Part shown: positions 1 to 9,734 of the stretch, in pieces
Numbering within the stretch: position 1 is the first letter of the stretch
Layout of the letters: every line of letters starts with the position of its first letter
Origin: Pseudomonadota bacterium
GTDB lineage: Bacteria > Myxococcota > Myxococcia > Myxococcales > Myxococcaceae
DNA length: 19,717 nucleotides
Assembly: GCA_023424585.1 (NCBI GenBank)
Contig: JAFADT010000115.1
Location: 1 to 19,717 of the forward strand
Direction of reading: 5' to 3'
Notes under the pieces: model-generated
Databases searched by the model: none
What the model saw: the letters and a program-made list of their open reading frames with translations, nothing else
What the model was told of the DNA's origin: nothing
Program-made: the position numbers and the translations under genes

Positions 1-1
1 G

Positions 2-2227
<2,226 letters not shown>

Positions 2228-2242
2228 CGTGAGGCCCCGGGC

Positions 2243-2265
2243 GGCCCCGGCCATACGCCGGGGCC
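2243..2265. terminator. Bidirectional hairpin between convergent genes
   Basis: A perfect 9-bp G/C inverted repeat, GGCCCCGGC (2243-2251) and GCCGGGGCC (2257-2265), encloses the 5-nt loop CATAC. It sits 16 bp after the phosphorylase stop and 12 bp beyond the peptidase stop, so it could end transcription from both sides. No T-tract follows on either strand, so it is not a textbook intrinsic terminator. The stem is directly visible; the function is inferred from its position. Confidence 0.6.
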
Positions 2266-2277
2266 CCAGGCCGTCAC

Positions 2278-4230
2278 TCAGGCGGCCTTGTTGAGCCAGG
2301 CCTCGTACGCGCGGAAGTCGTAGTCGCGGCCGAGGAAGTGGTGCACCAGGTGCGCGGCGTCGTCGGAGCCGCCCGGCTCCAGCACGGCGCGGCGGTAGGC
2401 CCGCGCGGGCTCCGGGTTGAGCAGGCCCTTCGTCTGGAAGACCGTGAAGAGGTCCTTCGCGATGACCAACGACCACATGTACGTGTAGTAGTTGGACGAG
2501 TACCCGTCCAGGTGCCCGAAGGTGAGGTGGAAGTACGTGCCCTCCAGGTACGGGAAGGGGATGTACTGGCGCTGCAGCTCGCGCACGAGCGCGGTGGCGT
2601 CCAGGCTCTTCGGGTCGCGCCGGTACAGCTCCAGGCTGAGCGCCGCGTAGAACATCTGCTGGCGCACGAAGAGGCCCTTGCCGAACTCGTCCGCGGCGAG
2701 CATGCGCTCCACCAGCTCCGCGGGCAGCGCCTCCCCCGTCTGGTAGTGCTTCGCGAAGGTCTGCAGGCACGTCACGTCGCGCGCCCACTCCTCCAGCATC
2801 TGCGACGGCGCCTCCACGAAGTCCCACTCCGTGCGCACGCCGGACAGGCCCGCCCACTTCGTGTGGCCGCCGAAGATGTGGTGCAGGAGGTGGCCGAACT
2901 CGTGGAAGAAGGTCTCCACGTCGCCGTGCTGCATGAGCGCGGGCTCCGCGCCGGGCTTGGGGAAGTTGCAGATGAGCGCGCCTTCCGGCAGCCGCCGGCC
3001 TGCCTTGCCGCTGGTCAGCGTGAACTGGGCCGCGTGCTTGTACTTGTCCGCGCGCGGGTGCATGTCCAGGAAGAAGCGGCCCTTGAGCGTCGGGCCTTCA
3101 TAGACGTCGTAGGCCTCCACGTCCGGGTGCCACACGGGCACGTCCTTCACCGGGCGGTAGGTGACGCCGAAGAGGCGCGCGGTCAGGTCCAGCACGCCCT
3201 GCTTCACGCGCGTGTACTCGAAGTAGGGGCGCACCGTCTGCGAGTCGAAGGCGTACTGCTCCGCCTTCACGCGGTCATCCAGGTAGCCGGAGTCCCACGG
3301 GTCCACCTTGTCGGCCGCCGGGTCGTCCTTGCGCTTGCGCTCCAGGAGCACCGCGTAGTCGCGCTCCATGCGCGCCTCGGACGCGTCGGCGATCTTCCGG
3401 ATGAAGGTGCCCGCGGCGTCCGCGGTGCGCACCATCTTGTCCTCGGTGGCGTAGGCGGCCCAGTGCGGGTAGCCCAGGAGCGTGGCCAGCTCGTGGCGCT
3501 TCTGGACCAGCTTCTGGAGCACGTCCACGTTGGCGGGGTAGCCGCGCTGGCGGTTGGTGCGCCAGAGCTGCTCGCGGGCCTTGCCGTCGCGCGCGTAGGT
3601 GAGGAAGGGCACCAGGTCCGGGTAGTCCGTGGAGATGCGCACCAGGCCGTCCGCGCCGGGGGCGTGCGCGCGCACGTAGTCCTCCGGCAGGCCGTCCAGC
3701 GCGGCCGGGGGCAGCGACACCGTGCGGGTGTCCTGGCTGATGTTGCGGCTGAACTCCTGGCCAATGCGGACCAGTTCCTCCTGGAGCGCCTTCACCTTCG
3801 CGCGGGTGGCGTCGTCGCGGTCCACACCTGCGCGGCGGAAGTCGCGCAGCACCTTCTCCATCCACTTGCGCGTGGCGGCGTCCGCCTGGGACAGGTCCAC
3901 GCGCGCCAGGACGTCGTAGACGCCCCGGTCCATGCGGATGTCGTTGGCCAGGTTCTCGATGGCCTGCTCGGCCTGCTCCGCGGCCTCGCGCAGGGCGGCC
4001 TCCGGGTGCGTGTGGCGCACGACGCTGGCGCGCGCGGCGGCGTCATCCAGCGCGGCGGAGGACTCGTCGAACAGCTCCAGGACCTCCTGGGAGGGCGTGG
4101 TGGCGGGCAGCGTCTTCAGGCGCGCGATGCCGTCGCGGGCCCTGGCCAGGGCCTCCTCGCTCGCGCGGCGGAACTCCTCCGGCGGACAGGTGACGTGGCG
4201 GGCGGCGTCGGGGACCAGGGGCTCGGACAC
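2278..4230 (-). CDS. M3-family zinc oligopeptidase (thimet oligopeptidase/oligopeptidase A-like)
   Basis: This predicted metallopeptidase cleaves short peptides and probably acts in the cytoplasm, since no signal peptide is seen. The zinc motif HEFGH (residues 443-447) is followed by the third ligand region DFVEAPSQ with E473, the classic M3 arrangement. Near the C-terminus, HLDGYSSNYYTYMWS matches the family's conserved His/Tyr substrate-contact segment. The frame stays open upstream to an ATG at 4449, but that extra stretch is low-complexity Arg/Pro/Gly sequence unlike the family. I chose the GTG at 4228-4230 because AGAGGAG lies about 8-9 bases upstream and the protein then starts MSEPLVPDAA, giving 650 residues, a normal length for M3 enzymes. 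It stands alone, convergent with glgP. Family assignment is very secure; choosing between a Dcp, PrlC or PepF-type role is not possible here. Confidence 0.94.
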   Translation of the reverse strand: MSEPLVPDAARHVTCPPEEFRRASEEALARARDGIARLKTLPATTPSQEVLELFDESSAALDDAAARASVVRHTHPEAALREAAEQAEQAIENLANDIRMDRGVYDVLARVDLSQADAATRKWMEKVLRDFRRAGVDRDDATRAKVKALQEELVRIGQEFSRNISQDTRTVSLPPAALDGLPEDYVRAHAPGADGLVRISTDYPDLVPFLTYARDGKAREQLWRTNRQRGYPANVDVLQKLVQKRHELATLLGYPHWAAYATEDKMVRTADAAGTFIRKIADASEARMERDYAVLLERKRKDDPAADKVDPWDSGYLDDRVKAEQYAFDSQTVRPYFEYTRVKQGVLDLTARLFGVTYRPVKDVPVWHPDVEAYDVYEGPTLKGRFFLDMHPRADKYKHAAQFTLTSGKAGRRLPEGALICNFPKPGAEPALMQHGDVETFFHEFGHLLHHIFGGHTKWAGLSGVRTEWDFVEAPSQMLEEWARDVTCLQTFAKHYQTGEALPAELVERMLAADEFGKGLFVRQQMFYAALSLELYRRDPKSLDATALVRELQRQYIPFPYLEGTYFHLTFGHLDGYSSNYYTYMWSLVIAKDLFTVFQTKGLLNPEPARAYRRAVLEPGGSDDAAHLVHHFLGRDYDFRAYEAWLNKAA

Positions 4231-4465
4231 GGGATGGGCTCCTCTCAAGCCGTGGGTGTCGGGGAAGGTGCCCAAAGCTAATGCGCTCCGCTCGCCCTGG
4301 CAGCATCCGTGTGGCGTGGCGAACGCGGGTGCCGGACAGTGGACGCCCTCCCCTGCCCCGTCCGTCGGGCGGCGGACGGGCGGGCGGTGCATCAACGGCG
4401 GAAGGCCGCCCCGGCGTGCATGCCCGCGGCGGCCTTCCTGGGACTTCAAGGGTGAGCCAGGGGCG
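4231..4465. other. Intergenic spacer between lipoprotein and peptidase genes
   Basis: This 235-bp spacer separates two minus-strand genes. Its left end holds the peptidase ribosome-binding site (AGAGGAG on the minus strand, around 4239-4245). Its right end holds an 11-bp hairpin just past the lipoprotein stop. The middle should contain the peptidase promoter, but no clear -35/-10 or sigma-54 element was recognised. Confidence 0.5.
4400..4438 (-). terminator. Hairpin downstream of the lipoprotein gene
   Basis: A perfect 11-bp inverted repeat, GGAAGGCCGCC (4400-4410) and GGCGGCCTTCC (4428-4438), flanks a 17-nt loop. It starts 27 bases after the lipoprotein stop when read on the minus strand and precedes the peptidase gene, so it is well placed to separate the two transcripts. 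No T-tract follows, so termination is inferred from stem strength and position. Confidence 0.55.
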
Positions 4466-7400
4466 TCAGTAGAACTCGAGCGGGCTCTGGGAGCTCTGCG
4501 GCTGCCGGACGGTGCGGGTCACGAAGTCGCTGGCGTTGTTGTCCGTGTCCTGCCCATTGCCCCGGTCGGCGTCCGCGCCGCCCACCGCCATGGTGTCAGA
4601 GGTGGAGGTGGACACGGCCTTGCGCTCCAGGCTCCCGCCTGCCGCCGGATGAGACGGGGCCGCGGTGCCCTCGGGGGAGTTCCCGGTGCCCCACCCCAGC
4701 TTGTCCACGTCCTCGTAGTCCGAGCCCACGGGGCGCTGGATGCGGACGTGGCCGCCACTCGTCGAGGAGGCCGAGGCGTCGAAGGTGTAACCGAGGTCCT
4801 TGGCGGCCGTGCCCGTGCCGCTGTAGTTGGCCCCGCCCAGGAGGAAGTAGCCGTGGGCGCGGATGACCTTCCCGGCCGGAATGGTGACGGTCCCGGTCCA
4901 GTTGCTCCCGGTGGCGGACTTGTAGCTGACCAGCCAGTTGGACAGGTCCACGTCCGCGTTCGTCGGGTTGTAGAGCTCGATGAACTCATCCGTCGCGCCC
5001 GTGCCACCGCCGTTGCCGCCGCTGAACTCGCTGATGACCACGTGGTTCGTCAGCGGCACCGGCCCGCTCACCTTCACCGTCACCGAGCCATAGGTGCCCC
5101 CGGGCGGATCCACCCTGCCGGACTGGTCGCAGTACACCCACTCCCCACCCGTGAACCGGTAGCGGAAGCCGTAGCTGTACGTGCCGGGCGTGGAGATCTG
5201 GAGGACCGCCCGCATCTCGTCGTTGTTCGAGTCCGGCGAGGTGAAGCCCGGGTTGAAGTCCGCCGACGTCCACGTCCAGTCCGCCGGGTTGGTGGCGTCC
5301 GTGCCGTAGCCCAGCTGCGCCTCGATGAAGGGGTAGAGGTCGTTGCCCTTCGTGTTCCGCTGCGTGACGTCGTGGCTGTAGAACTGGCTGAAGATTTCGT
5401 AACTGTCGGTGGGGCTGATCTCCGCCGGGTAGGCGCCGTCAGGCGACGGGAACGTCTTCGGGTACTGGATGGCGCAGTAGCTCACCGGCTTCTCCACGTT
5501 GAGCCCGCAGTCGTCGTTGGCCTGGCCCGGCGTGCCCCGGTCCCCGCCGGACAGGCTGCCGGTGGAGTCACACCAGTACCAGGCCCGGGCGCTGCCCTTC
5601 GTGCCCACGATGCTGGACGCGAGGCTCATGGCCCGCCCCGGCGTCTGGGGGAACGCGCTGGTGTACGTCAGGCTGTCCACCGTCACCGTGCCCTGCTTGA
5701 GCGTGATGGAGCCCGTGCTGTCCATGGAGATGTCCGTGCCCCAGGCGTCGTTCCCCGCCACGCCGCCGTTGTTGGCGAAGTTCGCGTTCTGCGCGAGCAC
5801 CGTGCGGCCTCCCGCCGGCACCAGCAGCGCGTGGCCGTGGTTCACCGTGAACGACGTGGCCGTGCCCGCGCCGTCCACCAGCTCCACCCGCAGGCCATTG
5901 GCGTCCAGCAGCTTCGACGTGGTGTTGGTCAGCTCCAGGTACTCCGTGGTGCCCGCGGACGGCGAGTGCATCACCTCCGACAGGACCAGCTCCCCCGCGC
6001 CCGGGTGCGGCGCGGTGGTGCACGCGCCCGCGTAGCAGACCGCGTCCGCGCCAGTGCAGGCCTGGAGCGTCATCTCGCCGTCCACGCAGGTCGGCGCGCC
6101 GTCCTGCACCACGCACATGGACGCGTAGACCTCCAGCGACGTGCCGTCCTCCGCGCACTGGGACGCGGGCGGCGTGCACACGTAGCCGTCGCACGGGCTG
6201 GTGGTGGCCGTGCTCGCCGTGGCCAGCGCGCTGGCGTTGTCCGCGCCGTCGAACACCTTCAGCGCGAAGTGGTACGTCGTGGCCTCCGTCAGGCCGGTGA
6301 CGGTGAAGGACTCCGCCGTGCCCGCCGTCTTCGGCGCGCTCACGCCCGTCACGAGCGTGGCCGAGTCGAAGTTGGCGTCGGTGATGGCGGACGTGGCGTA
6401 GCGCAGCTCGTAGCGCGCGGCCGTGCCCAGGACGCCGTCGTCACCCGGGGCCTGCCAGTCCAGCCGGATGCTGTCGCCAGACACCGCCGTCGCGCTGAAG
6501 CCCGCCGCCGCGGCCGGCGCCTGCGTGTCGGTGACGGTCAGGTCTCCGGAGGTCGCGCCCTGGAAGTCGTCCGCGCTCGCCTGGAGCTGATACGTGCCTT
6601 CGTCGTCGATGGTGAGGTCGCTGAAGGTGGCCAGGCCGTCCACGAGGGGGCGCGTGGGAATGCCCTGGGCGAACGAGCCGCCCACCAGCGCCAGCTGCAC
6701 GTCACCCTGCGCGTCGTTGACGGGGTTGCCGTAGGCGTCCAGCGCCCCCACCTGGATGCTCGCCAGCTCCTGCCGCACCGAGCCCGTCGTGGGCGCGGAG
6801 GCGAAGACCAGCCGGCTCGCGCTCGCGGGAACGAGGGTGAACGTGTGCGAGGCCGTGAGCGCCGGCTCCGCCACGTCCGCCACGGAGACCGACTGGCCCC
6901 CCACGGTGCGCAGCTCCACGCTGAAGGTGTGGCGGCCCTCGTCCAGCAGGGTGAACGTGTACGCGCCGGGCAGCACCGCCTGCGGATCCGAGGAGGTGAA
7001 GGTCACCGTGGAGGCGTAGTCCTTCGCCACGTTGCCGTAGGTGTCACGCGCCACCAGCTCGTAGCCGAGCGGCTGGCCCGCGCCGAAGGGGCCCGCGCTC
7101 GCGAGGACCTCCAGGGATGCGGCCGCGATGGCGCGCACCTCCACGTCCACCGTCGCGGTGAGGGCCGTGTTCGCGGTGTCCGTGGCGATGAGCGACTGCG
7201 TGCCCGCCGTCTTGAACACCAGGCCGGAGACGGTCTTCTCGCCCTGGTCCGCTGGCGCGAAGACCGCGTCCGCGGGCAGCTCCGCCTGCGCGTCCGACGA
7301 CGTGAAGCGCACCGTGCCGGAGTAGTCCTGGAGGCGGTTGCCGTGGACATCCGTCACGGACACCGTCACGTCGTTCGCGTCGCCCGCGTCGACCGGCTCC

Positions 7401-8785
7401 GTGAAGGCCGACAGCACGAGCTTCGCCGCGGCGCCAGCGCCCACCGTGAAGGCCTGGCTCACCTGGGTCAGCGCGCCCGCGGTGGCCGTGAACGTGAACG
7501 TGCCCGCCGTGTCCACGTGCAGGCCGGAGAAGGTGGCCACGCCGTCCACCGCCGCCACCGTCACCGGCGGGAAGCCCGGCTGGCCGGTGAGGCTCAGCGT
7601 CACCGCCGTGGTGGCCTCGGAGACGACGTCGCCGCTGGAGTCCAACAGCGACACGGCCACGTTCGCGAGCGTCGAGCCCGCGGTGCCATTCGAAGGCTGC
7701 TGCGTGAACGCCAGCGTCGAGACCGCCTTGGCGGACACCATCACCCTGAACTCGAAGGAGAAGGCGCCCGCGCTGTCCGCGAGGGTCAGGAGCTGGGGCC
7801 CGGCCGTGCGGAAGGTGATGCCCTGGAACTTGAACCGCCCCGCGTCCACGGCGGTGAACGTGTGCGCGGCGGGCAGCGTCGCGGCCGCGTCCGTGGACGT
7901 CAGCGCCACCGTGCCCGTGTAGCTCGTCACCACGTTGCCGTAGAGGTCCTCCAGCGTGACCTCCAGGTCCTGGGCCACGCCCGCCGTCGCGAAGTCAGGC
8001 AGGGGGTCCAGCCCCAGCCCCTTCACCGCGCCCGGCGCCACCGTGAAGACGGTGCTGGCCACGGGCTCGAAGCCCGGCGCGTTCGCCATGAAGGAGTAGC
8101 CAGCGCCCGCCTTCTTCAGCACCACGTCCGGGAAGGTCGCGACGCCGTTCACCGCCGCCACCGTCAGCAGGCCCTCCGGGAACACGATGCCACCGGAGCC
8201 CAGCGACAGCGTCACCTCCGCGGCGCTGTCCGTCACCACGGCGCCGGCGCCGTTGCGCACCTCCACCACCAGGCCCTGGAGCGGCTCGCCCGCCACGCCA
8301 TCCGGCAGCGCCGAGCGGAACGCCAGCGTCCTCACGGCGTCGACGTCGGTGAACTCCACCGTGGCCGTCTGGGTGAGCGTCACCATCTTGCCGGTGTCGT
8401 CCTTCACGGACGCCCTCACCGTCTTCACGCCCGGCGCCGTGGACTTCACGTGCGCCTGCGCCTCGCCGTTGATGCCGGTGACGAGCGCCGACTCCAGGAC
8501 GGAGGCCCCCTCCCCCTCCACCGTCACCGACACGGCGCGCCCGGACAGCCGCGAGCCGTCCGCCTTGCGCAGCGCCGTCACCGTGACGAGCGCGGCGTCG
8601 TCGCCGTTCGCCAGCACGCCCGTGGGCCGGTCCACCGTCACCGTGGAGGCCTCGGCGTCCACCACGCTCTCCACCTCGGGCGGGGGCTGCGGGGAGACTC
8701 CGGAGTCGTTGCAGCCGAGCGACAGCCCTAGACACAGCACGCTCAACCCCAGACAGCGAGCGAGCACAGCAATCCGTGGGGACAT
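4466..8785 (-). CDS. Large secreted lipoprotein: Ig-like repeats, FN3, two lamin-tail domains
   Basis: Predicted surface or periplasmic lipoprotein of 1439 residues. The start is the ATG at 8783-8785, with GGAG about 7 bases upstream; an ATG 45 bp further upstream would spoil the signal peptide. Residues 1-24 form a lipoprotein signal ending LSLG, with Cys25 as acylation site (Ser at -3 is off-consensus). Approximate architecture: Big_1-like Ig 44-147; five or six diverged Ig-like repeats 152-752, several sharing YGN..DY.GTV.FTSSD..A.LP; fibronectin type III 755-862; Cys-rich linker 865-922; lamin-tail domain 927-1093; an unassigned beta-rich region 1094-1241; second lamin-tail domain 1247-1425. 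No catalytic motif is seen, so an adhesive, scaffold or matrix role is inferred, not shown. It is probably monocistronic, with a hairpin after its stop and 125 bp from the dehydrogenase upstream. Domain families are clear; biological role is unknown. Confidence 0.88.
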   Translation of the reverse strand: MSPRIAVLARCLGLSVLCLGLSLGCNDSGVSPQPPPEVESVVDAEASTVTVDRPTGVLANGDDAALVTVTALRKADGSRLSGRAVSVTVEGEGASVLESALVTGINGEAQAHVKSTAPGVKTVRASVKDDTGKMVTLTQTATVEFTDVDAVRTLAFRSALPDGVAGEPLQGLVVEVRNGAGAVVTDSAAEVTLSLGSGGIVFPEGLLTVAAVNGVATFPDVVLKKAGAGYSFMANAPGFEPVASTVFTVAPGAVKGLGLDPLPDFATAGVAQDLEVTLEDLYGNVVTSYTGTVALTSTDAAATLPAAHTFTAVDAGRFKFQGITFRTAGPQLLTLADSAGAFSFEFRVMVSAKAVSTLAFTQQPSNGTAGSTLANVAVSLLDSSGDVVSEATTAVTLSLTGQPGFPPVTVAAVDGVATFSGLHVDTAGTFTFTATAGALTQVSQAFTVGAGAAAKLVLSAFTEPVDAGDANDVTVSVTDVHGNRLQDYSGTVRFTSSDAQAELPADAVFAPADQGEKTVSGLVFKTAGTQSLIATDTANTALTATVDVEVRAIAAASLEVLASAGPFGAGQPLGYELVARDTYGNVAKDYASTVTFTSSDPQAVLPGAYTFTLLDEGRHTFSVELRTVGGQSVSVADVAEPALTASHTFTLVPASASRLVFASAPTTGSVRQELASIQVGALDAYGNPVNDAQGDVQLALVGGSFAQGIPTRPLVDGLATFSDLTIDDEGTYQLQASADDFQGATSGDLTVTDTQAPAAAAGFSATAVSGDSIRLDWQAPGDDGVLGTAARYELRYATSAITDANFDSATLVTGVSAPKTAGTAESFTVTGLTEATTYHFALKVFDGADNASALATASTATTSPCDGYVCTPPASQCAEDGTSLEVYASMCVVQDGAPTCVDGEMTLQACTGADAVCYAGACTTAPHPGAGELVLSEVMHSPSAGTTEYLELTNTTSKLLDANGLRVELVDGAGTATSFTVNHGHALLVPAGGRTVLAQNANFANNGGVAGNDAWGTDISMDSTGSITLKQGTVTVDSLTYTSAFPQTPGRAMSLASSIVGTKGSARAWYWCDSTGSLSGGDRGTPGQANDDCGLNVEKPVSYCAIQYPKTFPSPDGAYPAEISPTDSYEIFSQFYSHDVTQRNTKGNDLYPFIEAQLGYGTDATNPADWTWTSADFNPGFTSPDSNNDEMRAVLQISTPGTYSYGFRYRFTGGEWVYCDQSGRVDPPGGTYGSVTVKVSGPVPLTNHVVISEFSGGNGGGTGATDEFIELYNPTNADVDLSNWLVSYKSATGSNWTGTVTIPAGKVIRAHGYFLLGGANYSGTGTAAKDLGYTFDASASSTSGGHVRIQRPVGSDYEDVDKLGWGTGNSPEGTAAPSHPAAGGSLERKAVSTSTSDTMAVGGADADRGNGQDTDNNASDFVTRTVRQPQSSQSPLEFY

Positions 8786-8901
8786 GGATGTCTCCGTCCA
8801 GCGAGCAGCCCCGCGCGGCAGCGTGCGCATCGCGCGGAGTCGCAGTGCTTTCTAGCAGACATCCTCCGGTCGCCGCGAAACGGCACCCGGGCGTTGCACC
8901 T

Positions 8902-8917
8902 CGGCTGGAATCAGCCG
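8902..8917 (-). terminator. Small hairpin overlapping the dehydrogenase stop codon
   Basis: CGGCTG (8902-8907) and CAGCCG (8912-8917) form a perfect 6-bp stem around a 4-nt loop that overlaps the TGA of the dehydrogenase gene (8911-8913). Its position at the end of the dnaE-dehydrogenase unit suggests a weak terminator or 3'-end stabiliser. There is no T-tract. The rest of the 125-bp spacer to the lipoprotein start holds only that gene's GGAG ribosome-binding site and no promoter I can define. Confidence 0.3.
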
Positions 8918-9714
8918 TTGAGGGCCTGGAGCAGCGCGGCGCCGCCCAACAGGGACTGCCCCCCGTCGCAGACCATGATGGCGCCGGTGATGTACGACGC
9001 GGCGTCCGACGCGAGGAAGAGGGCCAGCCGGGCGATGTCGTCCGGCTTTCCGAAGCGCTGGAGCGGCAGGGCCTCCGCGAGCTTCTGCCGGGCGCCCTCG
9101 GACGGGGCGAGGCGGCTCATGCCCTCGGTGCCTTCAATGGGGCCCGGGGTGATGGCGTTGACGCGCACGCCGGCGGCGCCCCACTCGATGGCGAGCACGC
9201 GGGTGAGCATGTCCACGCCGGCCTTGGCGGCGCAGACGTGGGCCTGCATGGCCATGGGCAGGTACGCCTGGGGCGCGGAGATGTTGATGACGGCGGCGCC
9301 CGGCTTGCGCAGGTGCTCGAAGGCGGCGCGGGACACGTTGAAGGTGCCCAGCACGTCGATGTCCATCACCGCCTTGAAGCCGTTGGAGGACATGCCCAGC
9401 GCGGGCGCGGGGAAGTTGCCGGCGGCGCCGCACACCAGCACGTCGAGCTCGCCGTAGGCGTCCCTCACCTGCTGGAGCGACTTCTCCACGGCCGCGTAGT
9501 CGCGCACGTCCGCGGCCACGCCCATGGCGGTGCCGTGGGCCGTCAGGCCCTTCACCGCGCCCTCCAGCTTCTCCACGTTGCGGCCGTTGATGGCCACCTT
9601 CGCGCCCGCCTTCACCAGCGCGGTGGCGATGCCGAGGTTGATGCCGCTGCTGCCGCCGGAGACGAACGCCGTCTTGCCCTTGAGCAGCCCATCCTTGAAC
9701 ACGCTGTCCGCCAT
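8911..9714 (-). CDS. Short-chain dehydrogenase/reductase, 2,4-dienoyl-CoA reductase-like
   Basis: Predicted NAD(P)H-dependent oxidoreductase of 267 residues, the normal SDR length. The nucleotide-binding motif is SGGSSGIN (19-26), followed by the CGAAGNF segment (95-101), the structural motif MDIDVLGTFNVSR (117-129) and Ser146 in VINISA. The combination AAGNF, MDID..GTFNVSR, PGPI.GTEG and LQR.G resembles peroxisomal-type 2,4-dienoyl-CoA reductases, which help degrade unsaturated fatty acids. As in that subgroup, the classical YxxxK motif is altered: Lys164 is kept, but Val160 occupies the usual Tyr position. The ATG at 9712-9714 has AAGGAAG about 7 bases upstream. It starts only 20 bp after the dnaE stop in the same direction, so the two are probably co-transcribed, an odd functional pairing. 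The SDR family is certain; the dienoyl-CoA substrate is inferred by resemblance. Confidence 0.9.
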   Translation of the reverse strand: MADSVFKDGLLKGKTAFVSGGSSGINLGIATALVKAGAKVAINGRNVEKLEGAVKGLTAHGTAMGVAADVRDYAAVEKSLQQVRDAYGELDVLVCGAAGNFPAPALGMSSNGFKAVMDIDVLGTFNVSRAAFEHLRKPGAAVINISAPQAYLPMAMQAHVCAAKAGVDMLTRVLAIEWGAAGVRVNAITPGPIEGTEGMSRLAPSEGARQKLAEALPLQRFGKPDDIARLALFLASDAASYITGAIMVCDGGQSLLGGAALLQALNG

Positions 9715-9734
9715 GGAGTCGCTTCCTTTCGAGA

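Noticed and set aside
2338..4281. A 647-codon plus-strand open frame antisense to the M3 peptidase
   Set aside because: Same antisense codon-bias artefact; the opposite strand has the full zinc peptidase motif set.
4231..4449. N-terminal extension of the peptidase frame by 73 codons
   Set aside because: It covers the intergenic hairpin and reads as non-coding; the GTG at 4230 has a good ribosome-binding site.
3932..8731. A 1599-codon open frame on the plus strand, antisense to the lipoprotein and part of the peptidase
   Set aside because: Its translation is His/Arg/Gly/Val-rich with no family resemblance. It mirrors the codons of the real minus-strand genes, a known artefact of G/C third-position bias.
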